Source: Stomorhina lunata (lineage: Eukaryota > Arthropoda > Insecta > Diptera > Rhiniidae). From it: a stretch of DNA of 64,000 nucleotides. Made by a program: the position numbers and the translations under genes. Below, in pieces: positions 1 through 12,902 of the stretch. The DNA is taken from positions 35,260,292 through 35,324,291 of the forward strand of contig OW121740.1 in NCBI GenBank assembly GCA_933228675.1. The letters run 5' to 3'. How positions within the stretch are numbered: position 1 is the first letter of the stretch; each line of letters starts with the position of its first letter. The notes below the pieces were generated by a model that saw only the letters and a program-made list of their open reading frames with translations, had not been told where the DNA came from and searched no databases.

Positions 1-759
1 GACTATGACTAGACTATGACTAGACTATGACTAGACTATGACTAGACTATGACTAGACTATGACTAGACTATGACTAGACTATGACTAGACTATGACTAG
101 ACTATGACTAGACTATGACTAGACTATGACTAGACTATGACTAGACTATGACTAGACTATGACTAGACTATGACTAGACTATGACTAGACTATGACTAGA
201 CTATGACTAGACTATGACTAGACTATGACTAGACTATGACTAGACTATGACTAGACTATGACTAGACTATGACTAGACTATGACTAGACTATGACTAGAC
301 TATGACTAGACTATGACTAGACTATGACTAGACTATGACTAGACTATGACTAGACTATGACTAGACTATGACTAGACTATGACTAGACTATGACTAGACT
401 ATGACTAGACTATGACTAGACTATGACTAGACTATGACTAGACTATGACTAGACTATGACTAGACTATGACTAGACTATGACTAGACTATGACTAGACTA
501 TGACTAGACTATGACTAGACTATGACTAGACTATGACTAGACTATGACTAGACTATGACTAGACTATGACTAGACTATGACTAGACTATGACTAGACTAT
601 GACTAGACTATGACTAGACTATGACTAGACTATGACTAGACTATGACTAGACTATGACTAGACTATGACTAGACTATGACTAGACTATGACTAGACTATG
701 ACTAGACTATGACTAGACTATGACTAGACTATGACTAGACTATGACTAGACTATGACTA
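1..759. repeat. 11-bp satellite array (GACTA type), array 1
   Basis: About 69 almost identical head-to-tail copies of GACTATGACTA, which is GACTA, T, GACTA. The array is cut by the window start, so its true length is unknown. It ends abruptly at GACTATTGTTTATG. The same satellite recurs at 30.2-32.7 kb in the same orientation. Confidence 0.98.
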
Positions 760-2099
760 TTGTTTATGTTTGTATTTTAACCTATACTTTTATATACATA
801 TGTATTAGTAGATACGTAATAATCTTTGTGTGCTAGTACCTGTTTTCTCGAAACAGCAAGGGACCGGACCACCGTCTGATGTTTGTATTACAAAGGAAAA
901 TAATATAACACTGTCAACATGTTTATTACTGACAAGAGTTCAGAGAAATATAATTTTTTTTTTTTCTTGAATATTCTGTTACTCGTGCCAAGAATATGGC
1001 ATTGAAATTTTTTATATTATAGTATGAGAATGACTTAACACACACACATACACACATAAACTAATAAAGGAATTTTATTAAATTAATTAAATATTTAATA
1101 TATATGAAAAGGTTTAGCTAAAATTTCCATTAAATTTGCAACAATTTAAAGATTATTTTTTATGGTTATTGCTGGGATTTACATAAATAGTAATGGAGTT
1201 TTTTTGTAATATTTATTAAAATTTTGTATAATATTTTGAAGCATAAAGAATATTGAATTTTTACTTTTTTGTGAAATTAAAAGACTGGGACTTTTAGTAA
1301 GCCCCTTTACCTACTTGGTAATAGATTATGGCTCTATTGTGTTTTTTATGAACAGGTTATTAAAACTGATTTTAAAGCTTTTAATGCCTCTAATGTCTAA
1401 CATTGGCTAACTTCTCTTATTCTATGAGTGGGTTATCTATCATCTACCTTGCTGTCTCCTGGTAATCTGTTTAAGGGACAATTACTCATATTCCCAGACT
1501 TGTCACAAACTATTTCATCTTTAATTAAGTCACGTATTAGTAAATCACTTAGGTGGCTTCTAATAAAACCTAGTTGTAGTTCACTTGTCATATCTCCAGG
1601 GGATGAACTTACAACATGTCAAGGTCATAATCATCCTAAAATTTAATTAAACCAGAAACAACAAAAAACATTGAAAAATTGTTCAAATCTTTTTTGGCAT
1701 TTAAGGAAAAGAAAACAGAACAAACACAACATGTTAGTTTTCATTTGATTCAACCAAATCTTTTGTGTTTCCGTATGACAAACCATAAGACCCCGAGAAA
1801 AAAATGAACCATAGAAAAACAGAATTTTTAACAATATACCACCAAGTGAATATTTATCCTTTTGTGTATCAGTCAGTTTTTTCCACAGCAAAAAAAAGAT
1901 TGTCCGTGATTTATAGAGATTTTTTTACGTTTCCTTATGGTTTTTATTGTGTGTTTTTATTTATTCATTCTTGTGTTTGTTTTGTCTTCTCATTTTAATG
2001 GCTTTGTTAGGATCCTCTGGCTGTGCCACTGGTGTCCACGAGCAGGGAATTTCCTATGTGTTAGGCACAGTGGTGCCGAAAGTATTTTTTGAACTTATA
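760..2099. other. AT-rich unique stretch, no gene seen
   Basis: It holds poly(T) and CA-rich tracts and short chance frames of up to about 80 codons, without recognisable protein motifs or plausible splice sites. I see no gene, RNA or clear mobile element here. Confidence 0.6.
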
Positions 2100-4800
2100 A
2101 GTTTTATACCGAAAATTTTCTATAGTAAATTTTATACCGAAAATTTTCTATAGTAAATTTTATACCGAAAATTTTCTATAGTAAATTTTATACCGAAAAT
2201 TTTCTATAGAAAAATTTTATACCGAAAATTTTCTATAGAAAAACTTCACACCGAAAATTTTCTATAGAAAAATTTTATACCTAAAATTTTCTATAGAAAA
2301 ATTTTATACCGAAAATTTTCTATAGAAAAATATTATACCGATAATTTTCTATAGAAAAATTTTATACCGAAATTTTTCTATAGAAAAATTTTATATCGAA
2401 AATTTTCTATAGAAAAATTTTATACCGAAAATTTTCTATAGAAAAATTTTATACCGAAAATTTTCTATAGAAAAATTTTATACCGAAAATTTTCTATAGA
2501 AAAATTTTATACCGAAAATTTTCTATAGAAAAATTTTATACCGAAAATTTTCTATAGAAAAATTTTTTACCGAAAATTTTCTATAGAAAAATTTTATAAC
2601 GAAAATTTTTTTATAGAAAAATTTTATACCGAAAATTTTTTTATAGAAAAATTTTATAGCGAAAATTTTCTATAGAAAAATCTTATACAGAAATTTTCTA
2701 TAGAAAAATTTTATACCGAAAATTTTCTATAAAAATTTTATACCGAAAATTTTCTGTAGAAAAATTTTATACCGAAAATTTTCTATAGAAAAATTTTATA
2801 CCGAAAATTTTCTATAGGAAAATTGTGTACTGAAAATTTTCTATAGAAAAATTTTATACCGAAAATTTTCTATAGAAAAATTTTATAACGAAAATTTTTA
2901 ATAGAAAAATTTTATACCGAAAATTTTCTATAGAAAAATTTTATACCGAAAATTTTATACCGAAATTTTTCTATACAAAAATTTTATACCGAAATTTTTC
3001 CATAGAAACATTTTATACCGAAATTTTTCCATAGAAACATTTTATACCGAAAATTTTCTATAGAAAAATTTTATACCGAAAATTTTCTATAGAAAAATTT
3101 TATACCGAAAATTTTCTATAGAAAAATTTTATACCGAAAATTTTCTATAGAAAAATTTTATACCGAAAATTTTCTATAGAAAAATTTTATACCGAAAATT
3201 TTCTATAGAAAAATTTTATACCGAAAATTTTCTATAGAAAAATTTTATACCGAAAATTTTCTATAGAAAAAATTTATACCAAAAATTTTCTATAAAAACA
3301 TTTTATACCAAAAATTTTCTATAAAAACATTTTATACCGAAAATTTTCTATAGAAAAATTTTATACCGAAAATTTTCTATAGAAAATTGTATGCCGAAAA
3401 TTTTCTATAGAAAATTGTATGCCGAAAATTTTCTATAGAAAATTGTATCCCGAAAATTTTCTATAGAAAAATTTTATACCGAAAATTTTCTATAGAAAAA
3501 TTTTATACCGAAAATTTTCTACAGAAAAATTTTATACCGAAAATTTTCTACAGAAAAATTTTATACAGAAATTTTCTATAGACAAATTTTATGACGAAAA
3601 TTTTCTATAGAAACATTTTATAACGAAAATTTTTTATAGAAAAATTGTATACCAAAAATTTTATATAGAAAAATTTTATACCGAAAATCTTCTATAGAAA
3701 AATTTTTTCCAAAAATTTTCTATAGAAAAATTTTTTACCGAAAATTTTCTATAGAAAAATTTTATAACGAAAATTTTTTTATAGAAAAATTTTATACCGA
3801 AAATTTTTTTATAGAAAAATTTTATAGCGAAAATTTTCTATAGAAAAATCTTATACAGAAATTTTCTATAGAAAAATTTTATACCGAAAATTTTCTATAA
3901 AAATTTTATACCGAAAATTTTCTGTAGAAAAATTTTATACCGAAAATTTTCTGTAGAAAAATTTTATACCGAAAATTTTCTATAGAAAAATTTTATACCG
4001 AAAATTTTCTATAGGAAAATTGTGTACTGAAAATTTTCTATAGAAAAATTTTATACCGAAAATTTTCTATAGAAAAATTTTATAACGAAAATTTTTAATA
4101 GAAAAATTTTATACCGAAAATTTTCTATAGAAAAATTTTATACCGAAAATTTTCTATAGAAAAATTTTATACCGAAATTTTTCTATACAAAAATTTTATA
4201 CCGAAATTTTTCCATAGAAACATTTTATACCGAAATTTTTCCATAGAAACATTTTATACCGAAAATTTTCTATAGAAAAATTTTATACCGAAAATTTTCT
4301 ATAGAAAAATTTTATACCGAAAATTTTCTATAGAAAAATTTTATACCGAAAATTTTCTATAGAAAAATTTTATACCAAAAATTTTCTATAGAAAAATTTT
4401 ATACCGAAAATTTTCTATAGAAAAATTTTATACCGAAAATTTTCTATAGAAAAATTTTATACCGAAAATTTTCTATAGAAAAATTTTATACCGAAAATTT
4501 TCTATAGAAAAATTTTATACCGAAAATTTTCTATAGAAAAATTTTATACCGAAAATTTTCTATAGAAAAATTTTATACCGAAAATTTTCTATAGAAAAAT
4601 TTTTTCCAAAAATTTTCTTTAGAAAAATTGTTTCCAAAAATTTGCTATAGAAAAATTTTATACCGAAAATTTTCGATATAAACTTTCTGTAGAAAAATTT
4701 TATACCAAAAATTTTCTATTGAAAAATTGTATACCGAAAATTTTCCATAAAAAAAATGTGTACCAAAAATTTTCTACAAAAAAATTTTATACCGAAATTT
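2100..4800. repeat. 29-bp satellite array, CTATAG/ATACCG type
   Basis: About 90 tandem units of 29 bp. Each reads CTATAGAAAAATTTT followed by ATACCGAAAATTTT, with scattered substitutions such as CTGTAG, CCATAG, ATAACG and ATATCG. The same sequence of variant units (ATAACG, then TTTATAG, ATAGCG, CTTATACAG, and later TTGTGTACTG) occurs near 2.59-3.06 kb and again near 3.76-4.26 kb, showing a segmental duplication inside the array. Short open frames here are by-products of the repeat. Confidence 0.97.
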
Positions 4801-4899
4801 TATACTTATTTTCCATTTTTATAGGAAATATTGAAAATTTTCCATTTTTAAAGAAAATTTTTAAAATTTTCTACAAAACAAGGGAAGTTTTTTTCCTAC

Positions 4900-7130
4900 A
4901 AAAAAGAAAAAAAATCTATAAATATAGGAAATGTTTGTACAAGTATAAGAGTTTTCCAATAGAGAATAAATTTGTATTTCAGTTTTCCAATAGAAAATAA
5001 TTTTGTGTAACAGTTTTCCTATAGAGAATATTTTTGAATAACAGTTCTTAAATAAAGAATACTTTTATATAACAGTTATCCTATAGAAAATACTTTTGTA
5101 TAACAGTTATTGTATTAAGAATACTTTTGTATAACAGTTATCTTATGAATAATACTTTTGTATTGCACTTGTTCCTTAAAGAATACTTTTGTATGACAGT
5201 TTTAAAAAAAATACTTTTGTATAACAGTTTTTCCATTAAGAATACTTCTGTATAACAGTTTTTCTATAAAGAAAACTTTTGTATAACAGTTTTTCATTAA
5301 AAAAAATACTTTTGTATAACAGTTTTCCCATTAAGAATACTTTTGTATAAAAGTTTTCCTCTAAAGAATAATTTTGTATAACAGTTTTTCTGTGGAGAAT
5401 ATTGTTGTATAACAGTTTTCCTATAGAGAATATTTTTGTATAACAGTTTTTCTATGAGAATACTTGTGAATAACAGTTTTCCTATAGAGAATAATTTTGT
5501 ATAACAGTTTTCCTTAAAAAAATACTTTTGTATAACAGTTTTTTCATTAAGAATACTTTTGTATAAAAGTTTTCCTATAAAGAATACTTTTTTATAACAG
5601 TTTTCCTGTGGAGAATATTGTTGTATAACAGTTTTCCCATAGAGAATATTTTTGTATAACAGTTTTTCATTAAAAAAATGCTTTGGTATAACAGTTTTTT
5701 CATTAAAATACTTTTGTTTAACAGTTTTCCAATAAATAATACTTTTGTATAACAGTTTTCCTGTAGAGAATATTTTTGTATAACAGTTTTCCCATAAAGA
5801 AAACTTTTGTATATTTCTTTTTCTGTAGAAAATATTTTTGTATAACAGTTTTCCTACAGAGAACATTTTTGTATAATATTTCTTCCATAAAGAATAATTT
5901 TGTATAACAGTTCTCCTATAGAGAATATTTTTGTATAACATTTTTTTCATAATAAAGATATTTTTGTATAATAGTTATCCTGTAGAGAATACTTTTGTAT
6001 AACAGTTTTTCCATTAAGAATACTTTTGTATATCAGTTCTCCTTTGAAGAATATTTTTGTATAACAGTTTTTCCATAAATTATACTTTTGTATTATAGTT
6101 CCAATATAAAGAATATTTATATAACAGTTTTCCTATATATAATACCTTTGTATACAAGTTTTCTTTTAGAAAATACTTTTGTATAACAGTTCTCTTAAAG
6201 AGCATATTTTTGTATAACAGTTTTCCTATAGAAAATATTTTTGTATAATAGCTTTCTTATATGCAACAATTTTGTATACAATTTTTACTTTCAAGAACAC
6301 TTTTGTATAACAGTTTTTCTATAAATAATATATTTGTATTACAGTTTTTCTATAAGAATTCTTTTGTATAACAGTTTTCCTATAAACAATATATTTGTAT
6401 TACAGTTTTTCTATAGAGAAAACTTTTGTTTACAAGTTTTTCTTTAGGTAAAACTTTTGTATAAAAGTTTTTCCATAAAGAATACATTTGTATAACAGTT
6501 CTCCTATAGATAATACTTTTGTATAACAGTTTTCCAATAGAGAATGTTTCTGTATAACAGTTTTCCTATAGAAAATATTTTTGTATAGCAGTTTCCCTAT
6601 ATATAACAATTTTGTATACAATTTTTACTTTCAGGAATACTTTTGTATAACAGTTTTCCTACAAATAATACTTTTGTTCTACAGTTTTTCTATAAAGAAT
6701 ACTTTTGTATAACAGTTTTTCTATAGAGAATGATTGTGTATAACAGAAAACTTTTGTATATAAGTTTTCCTTTAGATTATACTTTTTTAATACGGTTTTT
6801 CCATAAAGAATACATTTGTATAACAGTTATCATATATTGAATACATTTGTATAACAGTTTTTCTATAAAGAATACTTTTGTATAACAGTTTTTCCGTTGA
6901 GAATATTTCTGTTTAACAGTTTTCCTATAGAGAATATTTTTGTACAACAGTTTTTCCATAAATAATACTTTTTGTATAATAGTTTTTCTACAAAGAATAC
7001 GTTTGTATAAAAGTTCTCCTATAGAGAAAATTTTTGTATAACAGTTTTTCCATAAAGAATAAAAGTTATCCTATAGAGAATACTTTTGTATAACAGTTTT
7101 TGCAAAAAGAAATTTTTTTGTATACAACAC
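4900..7130. repeat. Degenerate 30-31-bp tandem repeat, relative of the 29-bp array
   Basis: About 70 diverged units built on CTATAGAGAATACTTTT followed by GTATAACAGTTTTC. They share CTATAG and a following A-then-T-rich layout with the adjacent 29-bp array, so this looks like an older, diverged branch of the same satellite. Reverse-strand open frames of up to 217 codons (for example 5297-5950) translate as imperfect peptide repeats and follow from the repeat period. They are not treated as genes. Confidence 0.9.
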
Positions 7131-8345
7131 TTTGCTACGACAATTTTATATAGACGATACTATCATATAACAGTTTTCCTATATAAAATATAATCTCATG
7201 ACAGTTTTTTATTGGTCATGCGTTTGTTAAACAATTTTTAATAGAAAGAATTAGTTATTCTGGGTTTGAGCCCCATTCGCAGCAACATCAATTTCTGTAT
7301 TTAATAATTTTAATTAAAATTATTACTTACCACTATTTTCACCATCAGCGGTAAGCCCTGAAGCATTAACACGCTGTCGATGTATAATAAATAAAATTGT
7401 TTGCAGAACAAAAACCTTAAACAATGCGTCTTAAAAAATAATTAAAAATGTTGCAAAACTAGAACAGTTTTTTTCTTATTTATAAAAATAGACACAATTT
7501 GCTTTCCAGTGATGTATAATTTTAGTAGGATATATACCCAAATTATACTTCACTGTGAAAACCACTGTCTTAACATTAAAAACAAGATTTTTTGTACTAC
7601 AAATTTTTCTTCTTTTTTGTTGAAATTATTAAAAAAGTTTTATTTATGTGAAACGCCACATAAAGAAAAAGAAGCGTTTTAAATTTTTTTCTAATTTCTT
7701 ATTTATTTTTTTATTATTTTTTGTTTAATTATCACAAATATACTGAAAATGTAGGTTAACATTAAATATACAATTTCACTTTTTATAAATATAAATTTAT
7801 ACATTCGTTCTAATATTTATACTAAAAAAATGTATGAATAAAAAATACAAAATTTTTAAAATGAAACCCCATATACAGATTCTGAATGTTTTTGCTGTAT
7901 AAAACAGATTTTAAAAGCGTATCATCGTCATCTTTATCATGATTCATTGTTTATTTTAACGTGACATATCATCCGGCAAGAGTGACATCTTTTAAATTAT
8001 AAATTCTATTGTTTATGATACCGAAAATGTTACAGAATTACTCGTTCTACAGGGTGATAAATAATTGATTATACAAAATTATAAACATATGTTTAGTTAT
8101 GAATTTATTTAAATCAACACGTTTTGCTTAAAATAAATCATAAATTTTGTATATCTTCTCTTTTCTTTTGGAATCAACATAAGGATTTTGTTGAATTACA
8201 TTTAACATTATTTATTTCTTGAAATATCCTCTTTCCTTTGTTTCACCAATTTTACAGAAAATTACCTTCATTGTTCTTTTGTATAATCCAAATACGAGGA
8301 ATTTAAAATTTTTAATCTTTTTGGTACATAAACACATTTTTCAAT
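7131..8345. other. AT-rich stretch, no gene seen
   Basis: Unique AT-rich DNA between satellite blocks. There are no open frames with recognisable motifs, no RNA gene and no transposon termini that I can support. Confidence 0.55.
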
Positions 8346-8352
8346 TCGTTTG

Positions 8353-8445
8353 CGATGACTCTGCGGTTTTAAGATGACTCTACAGTTTTAATATGACTCA
8401 GAAGTTTGAAGATAAGTCAACAGTTTAGGATAACTCAGCAGTTTT
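8353..8445. repeat. Five-copy 19-bp minisatellite
   Basis: Five degenerate copies of GATGACTCTGCGGTTTTAA, drifting to GATGACTCTACAG, TATGACTCAGAAG, GATAAGTCAACAG and ATAACTCAGCAG. The copies lie immediately before the 29-bp palindromic satellite. Confidence 0.75.
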
Positions 8446-8463
8446 TAGAATATTTTCTTTAAA

Positions 8464-10313
8464 AGGTAAATTTTTGAAAACTTCACTATAAAAGTAAATT
8501 TTTGAAAAATTTACTATAAAAAGTAAATTTTTGAAAAATTTACTATAAAAAGTAAATTTTTGAAAAATTTACTATAAAAAGTAAATTTTTGAAAAATTTA
8601 CTATAAAAAGTAAATTTTTGAAAAATTTACTATAAAAAGTAAATTTTTGAAAAATTTACTATAAAAAGTAAATTTTTGAAAAATTTACTATAAAAAGTAA
8701 ATTTTTGAAAAATTTACTATAAAAAGTAAATTTTTGAAAAATTTACCATAAAAAGTAAATTTTTGCAAAATTTACCATAAAAAGTAAATTTTTGAAAAAT
8801 TTACTATAAAAAGTAAATTTTTGAAAAATTTACTATAAAAAGTAAATTTTTGAAAAATTTACTATAAAAAGTAAATTTTTGAAAAATTTACTATAAAAAG
8901 TAAATTTTTGAAAAATTTACTATAAAAAGTAAATTTTTGAAAAATTTACTATAAAAAGTAAATTTTTGAAAAATTTACTATAAAAAGTAAATTTTTGAAA
9001 AATTTACTATAAAAAGTAAATTTTTGAAAAATTTACTATAAAAAGTAAATTTTTGAAAAATTTACTATAAAAAGTAAATTTTTGAAAAATTTACTATAAA
9101 AAGTAAATTTTTGAAAAATTTGCTATAAAAAGTAAACTTGTAAAAAATTTACTATAAAAAGTAAGTTTTTGAAAAATTTACTATAAAAAGTAAATTTTTG
9201 AAAAATTTACTATAAAAAGTAAATTTTTGAAAAATTTACTATAAAAAGTAAATTTTTGAAAAATTTACTATAAAAAGTAAATTTTTGAAAAATTTACTAT
9301 AAAAAGTAAATTTTTGAAAAATTTACTATAAAAAGTAAATTTTTGAAAAATTTACTATAAAAAGTAAATTTTTGAAAAATTTACTATAAAAAGTAAATTT
9401 TTGAAAAATTTACTATAAAAAGTAAATTTTTGAAAAATTTACTATAAAAAGTAAATTTTTGAAAAATTTACTATAAAAAGTAAATTTTTGAAAAATTTAC
9501 TATAAAAAGTAAATTTTTAAAAAATTTACTATAAAAAGTAAATTTTTGAAAAATTTACTATAAAAAGTAAATTTTTGAAAAATTTACTATAAAAAGTAAA
9601 TTTTTGAAAAATTTACTATAAAAAATAAATTTTTGAAAAATTTACTATAAAAAGTAAATTTTTGAAAAATTTACTATAAAAAGTAAATTTTTGAAAAATT
9701 TACTATAAAAAGAAAATTTTTGAAAAATTTACTATAAAAAGTAAATTTTTGAAAAATTTACTATAAAAAGTAAATTTTTGAAAAATTTACTATAAAAAGT
9801 AAATTTTTGAAAAATTTACTATAAAAAGTAAATTTTTGAAAAATTTACTATAAAAAGTAAATTTTTGAAAAATTTACTATAAAAAGTAAATTTTTGAAAA
9901 ATTTACTATAAAAAGTAAATTTTTGAAAAATTTACTATAAAAAGTAAATTTTTGAAAAATTTACTATAAAAAGTAAATTTTTGAAAAATTTACTATAAAA
10001 AGTAAATTTTTGAAAAATTTACTATAAAAAGTAAATTTTTGAAAAATTTACTATAAAAAGTAAATTTTTGAAAAATTTACTATAAAAAGTAAATTTTTGA
10101 AAAATTTACTATAAAAAGTAAATTTTTGAAAAATTTACTATAAAAAGTAAATTTTTGAAAAATTTACTATAAAAAGTAAATTTTTGAAAAATTTACTATA
10201 AAAAGTAAATTTTTGAAAAATTTACTATAAAAAGTAAATTTTTGAAAAATTTACTATAAAAAGTAAATTTTTGAAAAATTTACTATAAAAAGTAAATTTT
10301 TGAAAAATTTACT
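8464..10313 (+). repeat. 29-bp palindromic satellite, left block
   Basis: About 64 near-identical 29-bp units. Each has a 10-bp arm GTAAATTTTT, a central G, the complementary arm AAAAATTTAC, then an 8-bp linker TATAAAAA. The central G and the linker give the array a direction, here called +. The homogeneity suggests recent amplification. The block is separated from its continuation at 12.9 kb by a retrotransposon insertion. Confidence 0.98.
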
Positions 10314-12900
10314 ATATTTATTTATTTATTTATTTATTTATTTATTTGTTTAGCGCACACAACAAGATAAAAATCTTATATTTATAGTGTGCGATTCAAG
10401 TTGATACTATTATAATAGTTTATACAAGAGTAAAAATAATAATAATATATAAAATAATTTAATGAATCATTAAAACAAAAAAAATATTAATTAGATAATC
10501 AATTAAAATTAAATACAATTTATATAAAAAAAAACGTAATTAATTAACGATTAAAAGAGAAAAAAAAAATATATATTTAAATATTTAATAATCACATATA
10601 AGTAACAATATCAATGTTAGTTTTGATTTGTTTGTAAAAGCTTTTTAAATTGGTTATTGTTGTTGTTTGTTTGAAGGGAATGGGGAAGCGAGTTCCAAAG
10701 ACGAATAGAATATATGAAAAACTGATGTTCAGAGACAAGACTTCGATGTCTTGGAGGGATTAGCTTATTACCTCTGTTCGATCTAGCAAAAATTAAACGA
10801 TTATAAAGGTACGATGGCTCCTTTGTGTATATGATTTTATGCAGCAATATTAATGCCTTCGATTCCATTAAATTATGTAAAGACATTCCGTATAATTTGT
10901 TTAGAAAAGATGAAATATGATCAAATCTGCGTAAACCATAGACATATCTAATTATGTTGTTAAATGTTTTACGAAGTACATTTTTACTTGCTGCATCACA
11001 GCTAGTGAAAAGTTCACTGCCATATAGCAACCGTGGCATCAAATAAGTCTTGGCTATTAAAATTCTGACATTCAGTGGTGTAAAATATTGTGTAGACCAT
11101 AGACTACGTAACATTAGATAAATATTTCCAGCAGCTTTTCTTATGTGGTTGGACCATTCTAAATTGTTGTTGAAGATAACACCCAAATTTTTTGCTGATG
11201 ACACATATTCGATTTTGTGGTTATTTAGTATTACGTCCGAATTCAAGTTATATCTGGTACTTTTTTTGTGAATAATCATGCATTTCGATTTGTGTGGATT
11301 TATTAAAAGTTTATTAGCGGTAGCCCATCTGTACACGCTATCTAGATCAAAATTGACTTTCCCGATATTTTCCTCAATACATTCAGTCAAACTATCCACA
11401 TAAATTTGAACGTCGTCGGCATATAAATGTACCTTTGAGTACTTCAGAAATTGTGGCAGGTCATTTATGTACATTGAAAATAAAAGTGGCCCCAAAACTG
11501 AACCCTGTGGAACTCCTTTTGTAACAGGTATTGCAGCCGAATAATCACCATTTAGGAATACTCTTTGTTGTCTGTTAGCCAAATAGGATTTAAGTAAGCT
11601 GTTTGATGACATGGAAAAAGAAAACAATTTTTGCAGTTTAAGAATTAATATAGAATGATCTACAGAGTCAAAAGCTTTAGAGTGGTCCAGAAGCACTAGA
11701 ATATTTATTTTCCCAATATCAATGTCTGCTCTGATATCCTCACTCAAGTTTATCAATGCTGTAACGCAGCTGTGTTTCTGTCGGAAGCCCGATTGGAGAG
11801 GCGATAGTAATTTGAGGTTTTGAAGATGTTCTGTAACTTGTTGGTGCATAAGCTTTTCCATGACTTTAGACAGGTAGGGCAGAATTGCTATTGGTCTAAA
11901 TTCGGAGTTTTGTTTTGGAATTGGAATTATTTTACTTTTTTTCCAATTATTTGGGTACACACTCGTGGTAAAAATGGTGTTAAAAATATGTGTCAAAAAT
12001 GGTAAAAGTTTGGGTAAAAGAATTTTAATGAAACGTGGGTCCATATTATCACAACCAATTGAATTAGATTTAACAGTTTTGAAACATGAAAATACTTCTG
12101 TATTGTCAACACAGCGAAAATTAAATTGTCTTACATTGATATCTTGCATAGTGTTTAGATAATCAATAGTGAAAGATTCATTGTTGGCGGAAGGTATAGA
12201 CGTAAATTGTTCATTGTATTCATCAGCGGTAAGGCTGTGTTGAGTATTCGCTTCTTTGTTTCCAGCTCCAATACTTTGAATAGTTTGCCATTTCTTTTTG
12301 CTGCTTATCGCATTTTGAAAATGTTCAGCATAAAAACGTGCTTTTGCTCTTCTTATTTCACGATTTACTTCCCTTTTAATTCTGCGGTATTCATCATGTA
12401 ATAGTGGAATTTTAAAACGCTTCCATCGGGAGTATGCGATATCTCTACTCTTCATGAGATTGCTAATAGATAGGGAAAACCATGGTCGAGTATTCTGCTT
12501 TAAAAGTTTAGTTTTTACTGGTATGAACGTATCGTACAGATAGGAAATGTTATTTTCCAAAAAAGACAGTTGATCATTAATCGATGGCATGTAAAATATG
12601 GAGCTCCAATTTATGTTAGAGAAGTGTTCATCTAACAGTTGGTAGTCAATATGTTTAAAATCACGATAAGTATAGGTTTGGTTAAAACTGTTTAAATTGA
12701 AATCATATGTAGTGAAAATAAGATCATGCTTCGAGAAACATGCGGCAGGAAGTTGGTCATACAGTAACACCTTAGATGAATTGCAGACAAGAAATAAATC
12801 AAGTAGGGTGCTTGAGGATGAAGTAAAATGAGTTGGTACAGAACAATTAATAGGTTTAATACCAAAAGACAACAAATCATCAATAAAATTAGTTTCACTT
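10314..12900 (-). mobile_element. 5'-truncated non-LTR retrotransposon (Jockey superfamily, CR1/Jockey type) inserted in the satellite
   Basis: A 2.6-kb reverse-strand element interrupts the 29-bp palindromic array. Its 3' end (low coordinates) carries a tail of tandem TAAA units (10314-10350 on the + strand reads TTTA repeats). Its 5' end is cut inside the endonuclease domain at about 12900, where satellite sequence resumes at once. The first satellite unit to the right lacks about 10 bp. A target-site duplication cannot be resolved because the target is itself repetitive. Confidence 0.92.
10617..12900 (-). pseudogene. Reverse transcriptase ORF2, 5'-truncated but otherwise open
   Basis: The frame is open from the broken 5' junction to a stop at 10617, about 760 codons. 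It has no genuine start because the upstream part is missing. Counting from codon 12875, residues 1-60 are the tail of an AP-type endonuclease (PTHFTSSSSTLLDLF, then SKHDLIF, where the family usually has SDHDL). About residues 300-560 are the reverse transcriptase: RPIAILP near 327, LLDHSKAFDSVDH with catalytic Asp near 400, QGSVLGPLLF near 457, and YADD near 485. A basic thumb and tail follow. In a live element the protein nicks DNA and copies its own RNA. This copy cannot be autonomous because most of the endonuclease is gone, but the absence of internal stops implies recent insertion. Confidence 0.92.
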
Positions 12901-12902
12901 AA

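Noticed and set aside
1..759. CRISPR-like regular repeat array
   Set aside because: Pure tandem repeat with no spacers, in a eukaryotic context.
5297..5950. 217-codon reverse-strand open frame rich in Tyr, Lys, Asn and Leu
   Set aside because: It translates a 30-31-bp tandem repeat. The peptide repeats follow the DNA period, and neighbouring repeats give similar frames. No start context, splice sites or known domain.
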